This document shows positions 7,294 through 15,766 of a stretch of 64,000 bases of DNA, piece by piece. The DNA lies in assembly GCF_002982075.1 (NCBI RefSeq), contig NZ_PUEJ01000016.1:1-64000 (forward strand), in the 5' to 3' direction. Under the pieces are notes generated by a model. It did no database searches, was not told the DNA's origin, and saw nothing but the letters and a program-made list of their open reading frames with translations. The position numbers were made by a program, and so were the translations under genes. This DNA comes from Labrys okinawensis. Lineage in GTDB: Bacteria; Pseudomonadota; Alphaproteobacteria; Rhizobiales; Labraceae. Position 1 is the first letter of the stretch; each line of letters starts with the position of its first letter.

Positions 7294-9711
7294 TCATTCC
7301 GCCGGCGCCAGCTCCCGCCGGTTGCGGATGGGCCGTCCCGGCGACAGGGCCTGGGCCGCGTGCAGGATGGCATTGGCGTCGAGGCCGTGGTGGCGATAGA
7401 GATCCCCAATGCTGCCGGTCTGGCCGAAATGCTCCACGCCGAGCGAGGTTACACGCTGGCCGCGCACGCTGCCGAGCCAGGCCAGGGTGGCCGGGTGGCC
7501 GTCCAGCACGGTGACAAGGCCGCAATCGCGCGAGAGTGGCGCGAGCAGGCGCTCGATATGGCTCCTGGCCCCGGCATTGCCGCGCTGGCGGGCCCGTTCG
7601 GCCGCCGTCCAGCCGGCATTGAGCCGGTCGGCCGAGGTGATGACCAGCAGGCCGGCATCGCGGCGGTCCTCGCCCATCAGGCCGATGGCCTCGATCGCCT
7701 CGGGCACCACGGCCCCCATGGCCGCCACCACGATCTCGGCGTTCGGCCCCGGCGGACGCAGCCAATAGGCGCCATTGACGATATCGGCGGCCAGGGCCCG
7801 CGACATCGTCCGCTGCGGCTGGTCGATGGTGCGGGTCGACAGGCGCAGATAGACCGAGCCGCCTGTCTCGTCGCGCAGCCAGGTGGTCTCGTCAGGGTCA
7901 CCCTCCCCGTCCCGCTGCATATAGTCGAAGGCAAAGCGCATGATCACCGCGAGCTCGTCGACGAAGGCGGGCTCGAAGGCGGCGAGGCCGTCCTGGGCCA
8001 GGCCGATCAGCGGCGTGGCGATCGACTGATGCGCCCCGCCCTCCGGCGCCAGGGTGATGCCCGAGGGCGTCGCCACCACCATGAAGCGGGCATCCTGGTA
8101 ACAGGCATAGTTGAGCGCATCGAGGCCACGCTGGATGAAGGGATCGTAGAGCGTGCCGATCGGCAGGAGCCGCTCGCCATTGATGGAATGGGACAGGCCC
8201 AGCGCCGAGAGCAGGATGAAGAGATTCATCTCGGCGATGCCGAGCTCGATATGCTGCCCCTTGGGCGAGAAGTCCCACGCGAAGGTCGAGGGGATCTTCT
8301 CCTTCCTGAAGGTGTCGGCCAGTTCCTCGCGGGCGAACAGGCCGCGCCGGTTGACCCAGCCGCCGAGATTGGTGGAGACGGTGACGTCGGGCGCCGTGGT
8401 GACGATGCGCTCGGCGACGGCCAGGTCCGTCCCCGCGAGATCGTTGAGGATGATGCCGAAGCCCTGCTGGGTCGACATCGAGGCCGAGGCCCGGTAGGGC
8501 AGCGCGGCCGGCACCTCGACCTTGGCCGCGGCCAGGCGGCGCCTGCCCTTCTGCACGAAGGGCACCTGGTCGAGTGCCGACTGCATCGCCTCCGGCGTCA
8601 GGTCGAGCCCCTCGAACTTGTCCCATTCATGCCCGGGGCGGATGGCCATGGCCTGCTGCCAGGCCTCCATCTGGGCCGGCGTCATCAGGCCGGCATGGTT
8701 GTCCTTGTGGCCCTGAAACGGCAGGCCGAAGCCCTTCACCGTATAGGCGATGAAGCAGGTCGGCTTGTCATGGCGGGCCGCCGCCTCGAAGGCGTCGACG
8801 AGGCTCGGCATGTCATGGCCGGCGAGATTGGTCATCAGCGCCGCGAGTTCGGCGTCGGAGCGTCTCTCGATCAGCCTGCTGACCTCGCCCTGGTCGCCGA
8901 TGGCATCGGTAAGGTGGCGGCGCCAGACTTTGCCTCCCTCGGCCGAGCCGCCCTGATAGCATAGCGCCGCATAGAGCTGGTTGGGGCAGTTGTCGATCCA
9001 GTGCCGCAGCGCCTCGCCGCCCGGCTCGGCGAAGGCCGCCTCGAGCAGGCGGCCATATTTGAGAATGACCACCTCCCAGCCGAAATTGCGGAAGATGGAT
9101 TCGAAGCGCTGCCACAGGCCCTCGCGCACCACCGCATCGAGCGACTGGCGGTTGTAGTCGACGATCCACCAGACATTGCGCACGCCCTGCTTCCAGCCCT
9201 CCAGCAAGGCTTCGAAGATGTTGCCCTCGTCCATCTCGGCATCGCCGACGAGCGAGATCATCCGCCCTTCCGGCCACTCGCCCCAGCCCTTGGCCTTCAC
9301 ATAGTCCTGTACCAGGGCCGAGAACAGCGTCTGGGCCACGCCGAGGCCGACGGAGCCGGTGGAAAAATCGACGTCGTCGATATCCTTGGTGCGGGAGGGA
9401 TAGCTCTGGGCACCCTTGAAGCCGCGGAAATTCTGCAGCTTTTCGAGGCTCTGCAGGCCGAAGAGATAGTTGAGCGCATGAAAGACCGGCGAGGCATGCG
9501 GTTTCACCGCGACGCGGTCCTGCGGCCTGAGCACCGCGCCATAGAGCGCCGTCATGATCGTCGCCAGCGAGGCCGAGGAGGCCTGATGGCCGCCGATCTT
9601 GAGACCATCCTCCTTGGCCCTCAGGTGGTTGGCATTGTGGATCATCCAGGACGACAGCCACAGGGCCTTGCGTTCGAGAGCGGCGAGAAAGGGGAGACGA
9701 GGGTCGGCCAT
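7294..9711 (-). CDS. Homodimeric 2-oxoacid dehydrogenase E1 (AceE/MdeB-like transketolase)
   Basis: 805-residue thiamine-diphosphate enzyme of the homodimeric pyruvate-dehydrogenase-E1 type. The N-terminal TPP region has GGHQASSASLATIM and SVGLGVAQT; the diphosphate/Mg motif is GDAEMDEGNIFEALLEG with the partner VDYNRQSLD. A central pyrimidine-binding domain includes HIELGIAEMNLF, and a C-terminal transketolase domain follows. It is shorter than typical AceE (about 885). No E2 or E3 gene is adjacent. The divergent Lrp-type gene recalls the mdeB-mdeR pair of Pseudomonas, in which MdeB oxidises 2-oxobutyrate from methionine breakdown; pyruvate remains an alternative substrate. Confidence 0.85.
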   Translation of the reverse strand: MADPRLPFLAALERKALWLSSWMIHNANHLRAKEDGLKIGGHQASSASLATIMTALYGAVLRPQDRVAVKPHASPVFHALNYLFGLQSLEKLQNFRGFKGAQSYPSRTKDIDDVDFSTGSVGLGVAQTLFSALVQDYVKAKGWGEWPEGRMISLVGDAEMDEGNIFEALLEGWKQGVRNVWWIVDYNRQSLDAVVREGLWQRFESIFRNFGWEVVILKYGRLLEAAFAEPGGEALRHWIDNCPNQLYAALCYQGGSAEGGKVWRRHLTDAIGDQGEVSRLIERRSDAELAALMTNLAGHDMPSLVDAFEAAARHDKPTCFIAYTVKGFGLPFQGHKDNHAGLMTPAQMEAWQQAMAIRPGHEWDKFEGLDLTPEAMQSALDQVPFVQKGRRRLAAAKVEVPAALPYRASASMSTQQGFGIILNDLAGTDLAVAERIVTTAPDVTVSTNLGGWVNRRGLFAREELADTFRKEKIPSTFAWDFSPKGQHIELGIAEMNLFILLSALGLSHSINGERLLPIGTLYDPFIQRGLDALNYACYQDARFMVVATPSGITLAPEGGAHQSIATPLIGLAQDGLAAFEPAFVDELAVIMRFAFDYMQRDGEGDPDETTWLRDETGGSVYLRLSTRTIDQPQRTMSRALAADIVNGAYWLRPPGPNAEIVVAAMGAVVPEAIEAIGLMGEDRRDAGLLVITSADRLNAGWTAAERARQRGNAGARSHIERLLAPLSRDCGLVTVLDGHPATLAWLGSVRGQRVTSLGVEHFGQTGSIGDLYRHHGLDANAILHAAQALSPGRPIRNRRELAPAE

Positions 9712-9789
9712 GACAGGGGTTCCAGCTGAACTGTCTCGTTATATCAAAAGCCGAGAAGCGATTTTGGTTGATCTTATCAGATCCTGAGC

Positions 9790-9806
9790 ATTATCTTAGC
9801 GATAAT
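9790..9806. promoter_or_regulatory. Candidate Lrp-type operator in divergent promoter region
   Basis: ATTATC (9790-9795) and GATAAT (9801-9806) form a dyad with a 5-bp spacer in the 169-bp region between the E1 gene and the Lrp gene. The tract around it (about 9740-9840) is much richer in A and T than its surroundings, as expected for a site bound by an Lrp/AsnC regulator and for two divergent promoters. Confidence 0.5.
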
Positions 9807-9880
9807 CACTCGGATTGAGAAACATTTAGCTTAATATGGTCTCAATTCCAGCTCACGCCTGCGACCCCAGGGGAAGGCCC

Positions 9881-10342
9881 ATGCCGCTCGACATGATCGA
9901 CAACAAGATCCTGCGCCTGCTGCAGGAGGACGGCCGCATGACGGTGCAGGCCCTGGCCGAGCAGGTCGGCCTGTCGCATTCGCCCTGCCTGCGCCGCGTG
10001 CGGCAGCTGGAGGAGAGCGGCGTCATCCGCGGCTATGTCGCCGTGGTCGAGCAGAAGCAGGTCGGGCTGCCGGTCAGCGTGTTCATCTCGATCAAGCTGG
10101 AGCGCCAGCGCGAGGAGGACCTCGACCGGTTCGCCGCCGCCATCGCCCCCTGGCCGGAAGTGCTGGAATGCTATCTGATGACCGGCACGCGCGACTATCT
10201 GCTGCGCGCGGTCTGCGCCGACCTCGCCGCCTATGAGCGCTTTCTCAAGGAAAAGCTCACCCGCCTCGACGGCATCGCCTCGATCGAATCGAGCTTCGCC
10301 CTGGCGCAGGTGAAATATACGAATGTGCTGCCGATCAGGTGA
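9881..10342 (+). CDS. Lrp/AsnC-family transcriptional regulator
   Basis: 153 residues from MPLDMIDNKILRLLQEDGRM, preceded by a GGGGAAGG ribosome site. The N-terminal helix-turn-helix (to about residue 60: VQALAEQVGLSHSPCLRRVR) and the C-terminal RAM effector domain (YLMTGTRDYLLRAV then LTRLDGIASIESSFAL) are both complete. It lies divergent from the E1 gene, so it most likely activates that gene in response to an amino acid; by analogy with MdeR this could be methionine or a branched-chain amino acid. An in-frame ATG 45 bp upstream is possible but has no better ribosome site. Confidence 0.9.
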   Translation: MPLDMIDNKILRLLQEDGRMTVQALAEQVGLSHSPCLRRVRQLEESGVIRGYVAVVEQKQVGLPVSVFISIKLERQREEDLDRFAAAIAPWPEVLECYLMTGTRDYLLRAVCADLAAYERFLKEKLTRLDGIASIESSFALAQVKYTNVLPIR

Positions 10343-10360
10343 GGCTTGGGGCGTGGACAT

Positions 10361-10388
10361 CATAGCGACATGCTCGCATGTCGCTATG
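10361..10388. terminator. Bidirectional terminator-like hairpin
   Basis: CATAGCGACATG (10361-10372), tetraloop CTCG, CATGTCGCTATG (10377-10388): a perfect 12-bp stem located between the converging Lrp and DUF423 genes. Neither side has a strong T-run, but position and symmetry suit a bidirectional terminator. Confidence 0.6.
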
Positions 10389-10450
10389 TCGCCTCTTCCT
10401 CTCCTGAAAGCACAGCGTTTTCCAAGGGCGGATAGGATGTCCGCGCTCCG

Positions 10451-10810
10451 CTACCTCTTCGCCGCCAGCGCCGAGACGCCAACCAGCAGCCAGGCCAGCA
10501 TCGAACCGGTACCGCCGATCGGCGCGGCCATCGGGAACAGGCGCTGGCCGGTCATGGCGTTCAGCACCACATCGGCCGAGAACAGGGCCACGGCCGCCGC
10601 CAGCAGGAAGGCGGCGGGACGGGCCAGGCTTGCATGGAGCAAGCCGGCGCGAACGGCCGCGACGATGGCGATCAGGGCCGGCGCGTGGGCGAGCACCATG
10701 ATGGCGGCATAATCGATGCTGGGCCATTTGCCATGCGCGGCCAGCGCCATCAGGCCGATGCCGGCCGCGCCGAACAGGCAGCCCAGTACGGTGAGGAGCC
10801 GGTCGGCCAT
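10451..10810 (-). CDS. DUF423 family small membrane protein
   Basis: 119 residues, almost entirely hydrophobic, with about four predicted membrane helices. N-terminal LTVLGCLFGAAGIGLMALAAHG and C-terminal PIGGTGSMLAWLLVGVSAL are typical of DUF423 (YgdD-like) inner-membrane proteins of unknown function. Its ATG overlaps the engB stop by one base (TGATG), so it is the last gene of the rpmH-rnpA-yidC-engB block and is probably made by translational coupling. Confidence 0.82.
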   Translation of the reverse strand: MADRLLTVLGCLFGAAGIGLMALAAHGKWPSIDYAAIMVLAHAPALIAIVAAVRAGLLHASLARPAAFLLAAAVALFSADVVLNAMTGQRLFPMAAPIGGTGSMLAWLLVGVSALAAKR

Positions 10811-11460
10811 CACAGCGTCAGGCCGCCGCGTTCGGCCAGGATTTGGGCGATGGTCGCGCGTAATTCGTCCATGCCGGTGCCGTTGCGGCTGGAGGTGACG
10901 ATCAGTTCCGGGAAGGCGGCCGGCCGGCGCGAGATTTTTTCCCGGGTCTCGGCGATACGGCGTTCCAGCTCGGGCTTCTTCACTTCGTCCGCCTTGGTCA
11001 GCACGATCTGATAGACCACGGCCGACAGGTCCAGCGTCTTCAGCACGGCATCGTCGGTGGTCTTCAGGCCGTGGCGGGCATCGATCAGCACGAAGACCCG
11101 CGCCAGGTTCACCCGACCGCGCAGATAATCGTGGATCAGCCGGGTCCAGGCCTTCACCTTGGCATCGCTGACCTTGGCATAGCCATAGCCGGGCATGTCC
11201 ACCAGGGTCAGCGGCGCGTTCGAGGAAAAGAAGATCAGTTCCTGCGTTCGCCCGGGCGTATGCGAGGTGCGGGCCAGGGCGTTGCGATTGGTCAGCGCAT
11301 TGATCAGGCTCGACTTGCCGACATTGGAACGCCCGGCGAGGGCGATCTCGACTCCGTCGGGCGGCGGCAAGGCCTCCAGCGTATTGGCGGCGTGGCGAAA
11401 ATCCCACGTCGAGGCAAAGAGTTTCCTGCCCGCCGCCGTATAGTCCGGGCCCTCCGACAT
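10810..11460 (-). CDS. engB: Ribosome biogenesis GTPase YihA/EngB/YsxC
   Basis: 216-residue TrmE-Era-EngA-like GTPase needed for 50S subunit assembly. All G-motifs are readable: G1 GRSNVGKSS (about residue 43), G2 T in RTSHTPGRTQ, G3 DMPGYGYA, G4 TKAD and G5 TSSRNG. The start codon overlaps the yidC stop by one base and its own stop overlaps the DUF423 start, so it is tightly embedded in the operon. Length and N-terminus are normal. Confidence 0.95.
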   Translation of the reverse strand: MSEGPDYTAAGRKLFASTWDFRHAANTLEALPPPDGVEIALAGRSNVGKSSLINALTNRNALARTSHTPGRTQELIFFSSNAPLTLVDMPGYGYAKVSDAKVKAWTRLIHDYLRGRVNLARVFVLIDARHGLKTTDDAVLKTLDLSAVVYQIVLTKADEVKKPELERRIAETREKISRRPAAFPELIVTSSRNGTGMDELRATIAQILAERGGLTL

Positions 11461-13424
11461 CAGCTCGATGCCGAGGGCGCCTTGCGCCCGAACATGGCCC
11501 TGAGGTTATCCCACAATTCGACCTTCACGCCGTTCTTCTTCATGATGAAGACCTGCTGCAGGATCGAGAGCGTGTTGTTCCAGCAATAATAGATCACCAG
11601 GCCGGCCGGGAAGGCTGCGAGCATGTAGGTGAAGATGATCGGCATCCAGCGGAACATGGCGGCCTGGGTCGGATCCGGCGGCGCCGGGTTGAGCTGCATC
11701 TGGATGAACATGGTGATGCCCATCACCACCACCCAGAAGCCGACCATCAGGAAGGAGGGCGGCGTCCACGGGATCAGGCCGAACAGGTTGAACAGAGTGG
11801 TCGGATCGGGTGCCGACAGGTCGTGGATCCAGCCATAGAACGGCGCCTGGCGCATTTCGATGGTGACGAACAGCACCTTGTAGAGCGCGAAGAACACCGG
11901 GATCTGCAGCAGCATCGGCAGGCAGCCCGACAGCGGATTGATCTTGTGCTCCTTGTAGAGCGCCATCATCGCCTGCTGCTGCTTCATGCGGTCGTCAGGG
12001 AACTCGTCCTTGATCTTCTGCATTTCGGGCTGGAACTTCTTCATGCGCGACATCGACTCGTAGGAGCGATTGGCGAGCGGGAAGAAGAACAGCTTGAGGA
12101 TGACGGTGGTGCCGAGGATGGCGAGGCCGAAATTGCCGAGGAGATGGAAGAGGATCTCGATCAGGCGGAACAGCGGCTTGGTGATGAACCACAGATAGCC
12201 CCAGTCGATGAGGTAGGACAGATAATCCGACTTCAGCTTCTCATCGTAATAGGACAGCGTGGCGACTTCCTTGGCGCCGGCGAACAGATCGGTACTCACT
12301 TCGGCCTTGGCGCCGGGCTCGATGGTCTGCACCGGCCGGTCGAGCTGCGCGGCATAAGCCGGCTTGCCGCTGCGATCGTCCATCGCGAAGCTGCCGGTGA
12401 AGGTCGCCGTCGGGTCGGGCACCAGGGCGTTGGCCCAATATTTGTCGGTAAAGCCCAGCCAGCCGGTGGCGTTGGGATGCTCGACCGGCTTGCCGGCCTC
12501 CAGCTTGGAGTAGCCGGTTTCCACCAGCGCCCCGCTGAAGCGGCCGATCAGGCCCTCATGCAGCACCATGTTGCCGCCGACGGTCGGCGTACCCTGGCGC
12601 AGGATATAGGCATAGGGCGCGATCTGGACGGCTGCCGATGTCTTGTTCTCGACGCTGTCCTTGATGGTGAACAGGAAGCCGCCGACCGGCTTGGCGGCAT
12701 TGGCCTGCTTGTCCTTGGGCAGGTTCTGGCGCGGCAGGTCGAGCGCGTCGGCGGGCAGGAGATCGCCGGTCGTAGGCACCAGCCAGCCGGTTTGAGCCCG
12801 GTCGCCGTCGATCGAAATGGTGCGATGGAAGACCAGGCCCTCGCCATTGTCCCATTCGAGCTCGACCGGAGAGGTCGCCGACAGCGGCTTGGTGGATTTG
12901 ACCGTCCACACCGTGTTGCTGTCGGGCAGCTTCATCTTGGCGCCCGGCTGGGCCTTCCAGCCGAAGGCGGCGAAATAGGGGCCGTGATTTTCGAGAATAT
13001 CGTGGTGGTTCGCTGCCTGGATCGGCGTGCCGCGCGGCGAGAACAATTTGACGTTGGGCGAATTGGGATCGAGCGTCTCGCGATAGCCGCGCAGAGCGAG
13101 ATCGTCGATGAGGCCGCCGGTGAGATTGATCGAGCCGATCAGGCGCTGGGCGTCGATCTGAACGCGCTGGCCGCTCGCCGCCACCGCTTCCTCGCGGCTG
13201 GAGAACTGCTTCTGGCCACCAGCGCCGCCGGGAATGCCGGGCGTCGGAGTGGCGGCCGGCTGCTGTTGTTGCGCCTGCTGGGCCTGCTGGACCTGTTGCT
13301 GCAGCCGCGCCTCTTCCTGCTGGCGCCTTTGCATGGGCTGGCCGATGAAATATTCCCACACGACGACGACGAGCAGCGTCAGGACGACCGCCAGAACGAC
13401 GTTCTTGGTGTCAACATTCTTCAT
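11460..13424 (-). CDS. yidC: Membrane protein insertase YidC
   Basis: 654 residues. An N-terminal membrane helix (MKNVDTKNVVLAVVLTLLVV) is followed by a Gln/Ala-rich linker (about 30-60), a large periplasmic beta-supersandwich domain, and the C-terminal 60KD_IMP core with five helices (LLGNFGLAILGTTVILKLFFFPL, IPVFFALYKVLF, LMVGFWVVVMGITMF, FPAGLVIYYCWNN). It inserts membrane proteins alone or with SecYEG. The start overlaps the rnpA stop (ATGA). There is no yidD gene between rnpA and yidC, the absence being seen directly in the 4-bp overlap. Confidence 0.96.
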   Translation of the reverse strand: MKNVDTKNVVLAVVLTLLVVVVWEYFIGQPMQRRQQEEARLQQQVQQAQQAQQQQPAATPTPGIPGGAGGQKQFSSREEAVAASGQRVQIDAQRLIGSINLTGGLIDDLALRGYRETLDPNSPNVKLFSPRGTPIQAANHHDILENHGPYFAAFGWKAQPGAKMKLPDSNTVWTVKSTKPLSATSPVELEWDNGEGLVFHRTISIDGDRAQTGWLVPTTGDLLPADALDLPRQNLPKDKQANAAKPVGGFLFTIKDSVENKTSAAVQIAPYAYILRQGTPTVGGNMVLHEGLIGRFSGALVETGYSKLEAGKPVEHPNATGWLGFTDKYWANALVPDPTATFTGSFAMDDRSGKPAYAAQLDRPVQTIEPGAKAEVSTDLFAGAKEVATLSYYDEKLKSDYLSYLIDWGYLWFITKPLFRLIEILFHLLGNFGLAILGTTVILKLFFFPLANRSYESMSRMKKFQPEMQKIKDEFPDDRMKQQQAMMALYKEHKINPLSGCLPMLLQIPVFFALYKVLFVTIEMRQAPFYGWIHDLSAPDPTTLFNLFGLIPWTPPSFLMVGFWVVVMGITMFIQMQLNPAPPDPTQAAMFRWMPIIFTYMLAAFPAGLVIYYCWNNTLSILQQVFIMKKNGVKVELWDNLRAMFGRKAPSASS

Positions 13425-13831
13425 CGCACAGCCTCATCGGCCGAACGGCGTGGCTTGCGGGCGCCTTGGCGCTCGCCATGCACACGGCCGAACGCCGTTA
13501 CCATTTCATCAACGATCGTCGCAAAAGATGTATCGAGGGCGGAGCGCCGCCCGAGCACGACATAATCATAGCCCTCGCGCGCGTGAAGCGCGCCAGACAG
13601 CCGCACCGCCTCGCGCAAGCGCCGACGGATCCGGTTGCGCTCGACGGCGCAACCTTCCTTCTTGGTCACGGTAAAGCCGACGCGCGGCTCAAGATCCTCA
13701 GGCGTCGACGGCGCAGCCTCGATTGCGCCAGCGCTTGCGCGGCGGCGTGCCTGCAGGGATAGCGTTGCAGCATGTGCCCTGCGGCCTTCGCGGACGAAAA
13801 GGAAGTCCCGACGCTTGAGCAGACGCTGCAT
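13421..13831 (-). CDS. rnpA: Ribonuclease P protein component
   Basis: 136 residues starting MQRLLKRRDFLFVREGRRAH. The signature of RnpA is clear: FTVTKKEGCAVERNRIRRRLREAV, with the RNRIRRRLRE RNA-binding helix. It supports the catalytic RNA in tRNA 5' maturation. The region between residues 30 and 55 is an extra Ala-rich insert sometimes found in alphaproteobacteria. It lies 75 bp after rpmH and overlaps yidC by 4 bp. The frame continues 19 codons upstream, but that part lacks family similarity. Confidence 0.93.
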   Translation of the reverse strand: MQRLLKRRDFLFVREGRRAHAATLSLQARRRASAGAIEAAPSTPEDLEPRVGFTVTKKEGCAVERNRIRRRLREAVRLSGALHAREGYDYVVLGRRSALDTSFATIVDEMVTAFGRVHGERQGARKPRRSADEAVR

Positions 13832-13906
13832 CGATGAGGGCTCGGAGGCTCTTGAGCACAGTGCTCGCGCGCAATGATACGCAATCATTGCGCCAACCCG
13901 GCCAGG

Positions 13907-14041
13907 TCAGGCCGACAGGCGCTTGCGGCCGTGGGCGCGGCGAGCAGCCAGAACCTTGCGGCCACCCTTGGTGGCCAGACGGGCCCGGAAGCCGTGGCGG
14001 CGCTTGCGAACAAGCTTGGACGGTTGATAAGTACGTTTCAC
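13907..14041 (-). CDS. rpmH: 50S ribosomal protein L34
   Basis: 44 residues, KRTYQPSKLVRKRRHGFRAR then RKVLAARRAHGRKRLSA, a complete bL34. The start is GTG, not ATG: GTGAAACGTACT with GGAG at 9-10 nt upstream, and this gives the universal (V/M)KRTYQPS N-terminus. Very basic, binding 23S rRNA. It is the first gene of the rpmH-rnpA-yidC-engB block, with the presumed promoter in the region to the right. Confidence 0.97.
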   Translation of the reverse strand: MKRTYQPSKLVRKRRHGFRARLATKGGRKVLAARRAHGRKRLSA

Positions 14042-14650
14042 GGGTCGTTCTCCGCGGTCGCGGCCGGATGCCGATCGAGTTGACTGGAAAAGCGCTCCCC
14101 CGAACACCAAAAACGCGCCCCGGCCTTCGCCCTGGGTGCGTCCGGGCCCGATGGGGCGACGCCAAATTCGCCGGTGCTTATGGGGGATGGCGTCCGGGAA
14201 GTCAATCGGGACTCGCATGAACTCACGCAGATTGCGACGATCGGGTGACGGAGCCGCAGATCGCAGCGAGTCCCGGGTGAAGATACCCTCCAACGGATCG
14301 GCCGGGATTCGCAAAACCGGCTCCTGAAGCAGGGTACCGTCATCGAGCGATCCGGCTGACGGACAATGACGAGGAGATCGACGCCGCCGCGACTTCCATC
14401 AACGGCCCGATCCTGCGTACGGAATTCGTGCGCGGGCGTTACGGGCTCCGATCAGGGGCTACACGGTCGTCACCGCAAAGCAACCCAGCTTGCGGCATCG
14501 GCATAGCTGAGTTTCGCCCTCAATCAATCGGGCAGCCCCCTCCCACCCGAATGTTATATTTGGTTAACATTCTTGAATTTTCACGTCTGATTTTCTGCAA
14601 TTTTGGAACTTAGTATTTGAACAAGTGTTTAATCATTCGAGGTTATCGAC
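14042..14650. other. Intergenic region upstream of rpmH and before a small gene
   Basis: 609 bp with no recognisable gene. The left part should contain the leftward rpmH promoter. The right end (about 14545-14640) drops sharply in GC and contains an operator-like dyad at 14549-14572, so a rightward promoter there is likely. No cluster of DnaA boxes was seen, so I do not call an origin of replication. Confidence 0.5.
14549..14572 (+). promoter_or_regulatory. Inverted repeat before the 60-residue protein
   Basis: GAATGTTA (14549-14556) and TAACATTC (14565-14572) are exact complements separated by 8 bp, in an A/T-rich tract about 80 bp before the small gene at 14651. This has the form of a repressor site. 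The ATGTTA/TAACAT half-sites resemble those at 1469-1496 but at a different spacing. Confidence 0.4.
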
Positions 14651-14833
14651 ATGACCTTTTTAGACCTGTGGCATCGTATTTTGGATCATCTTCCGCGTCG
14701 CGCCGAGTCGCGCTCCATCGACAAGGAGGCTGCCCCGCCGGATATCCGCATCGTCTCGCTGCCGCCGTCGCCGGCAACCGACGCCCTCGCCGAAGCGCTT
14801 AGGGAGGTCCATAGTCAGGACGACAAATCCTGA
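14651..14833 (+). CDS. Small hypothetical protein (60 residues)
   Basis: MTFLDLWHRILDHLPRRAES at the N-terminus, then a Pro-rich middle and a short acidic amphipathic helix near the end (DALAEALREVHS). GAGG lies 7-8 nt before the ATG and an AT-rich promoter-like tract with a dyad is upstream, which supports a real gene. I do not recognise the family. No signal peptide or membrane helix. Confidence 0.45.
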   Translation: MTFLDLWHRILDHLPRRAESRSIDKEAAPPDIRIVSLPPSPATDALAEALREVHSQDDKS

Positions 14834-15030
14834 TCGGGCTGGTTCGGCTTGCGCGTGGCCGGCGATCGGCTTGGAGATCGGCCGGAGGGCCCACATTATC
14901 CCTCGTTCTCTTCATGCCAAGCTAAGATAAGAGAGCATTCACTGATCAAAAATCGGGATGCAATGTCGGTGGATCATCCCAGCGCGGCGACGGCGAATGC
15001 CGGGGCCGCGCCGTAATCGAGGAGATCAAC

Positions 15031-15669
15031 ATGCGCATCCTGGTCATCGGCGCCTCAGGAACCATCGGCCGGCCGCTCTGCGAAGAGCTCGGCAAGCGTC
15101 ACGAGGTGATTGCCGCCGGCCGCCGAGGCCCTGATGCGGTGGTCGACATCCGCTCGGCAGAGAGTATCCGGGCTCTCTATGAGGCGGTCGGCCCGGTCGA
15201 TGCCTGCATCTGCGTCGCCGAGTCGGGCGCCCTGGACAGGTTCGAGACCCTGACCGAGGACGAGCTTCTCGAAAATATGCGCGGCAAGTTCTTTGGCCAG
15301 ATCAATCTGGTCCTGATCGGGCAGAGTTTTCTCAAGGATCGCGGCTCCTTCACTCTGACCAGCGGCATCTTTGCCGACGAGGCCTGGCCCGGCGTCACCG
15401 GCGGCGCGGTGATCAGCGGCGGCTTGCACAGCTTCGTGCTGTCGGCGGCGATCGAGCTCAAGCGCGGCCTGCGCATCAATGCGGTGAGCCCAACCATCGT
15501 CGCCGATTCGGTCGAGGCCTATGCCCATCTCTTTCCCGGCATGGAGCCGGTTGAGATGGACCGCCTGATCGGCACCTATGTGAACTGCGTGGAAGGCAGC
15601 GAGACCGGCCGGATCCACAGACTGTACCGCCCGGCGGGCTCCGCCGATACCGGGTTCCCGCTTGGCTGA
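15031..15669 (+). CDS. Short-chain dehydrogenase/reductase of the atypical small type
   Basis: 212 residues. MRILVIGASGTIGRPL carries the glycine-rich NAD(P) motif, and VVDIRSAESI is the acidic strand. A serine is present in FTLTSGIFAD, but the usual YxxxK catalytic pair is missing: the corresponding stretch reads GGLHSFVLSAAIEL. The end, RINAVSPTIVADS, fits the SDR C-terminal part. A group of rhizobial SDRs looks like this, and their reaction is not known. A ribosome site GAGGAG precedes the start. No partner gene is adjacent. Confidence 0.75.
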   Translation: MRILVIGASGTIGRPLCEELGKRHEVIAAGRRGPDAVVDIRSAESIRALYEAVGPVDACICVAESGALDRFETLTEDELLENMRGKFFGQINLVLIGQSFLKDRGSFTLTSGIFADEAWPGVTGGAVISGGLHSFVLSAAIELKRGLRINAVSPTIVADSVEAYAHLFPGMEPVEMDRLIGTYVNCVEGSETGRIHRLYRPAGSADTGFPLG

Positions 15670-15766
15670 ATCCAGGATGGTGGGCAACAGCGCCCCTCCC
15701 CGAGGCGCGGTGACAGCAGGGATCCACAGAGGGGGCGGCTATGACAGCGCGGCTCCGGCGGTATCC

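Noticed and set aside
7192..8964. 590-codon frame opposite the E1 dehydrogenase
   Set aside because: Shadow frame; the opposite strand encodes unmistakable thiamine-diphosphate motifs.
14042..14650. Chromosome origin near rpmH
   Set aside because: No cluster of DnaA boxes and no dnaA or dnaN gene; in this group rpmH is usually not beside the origin.
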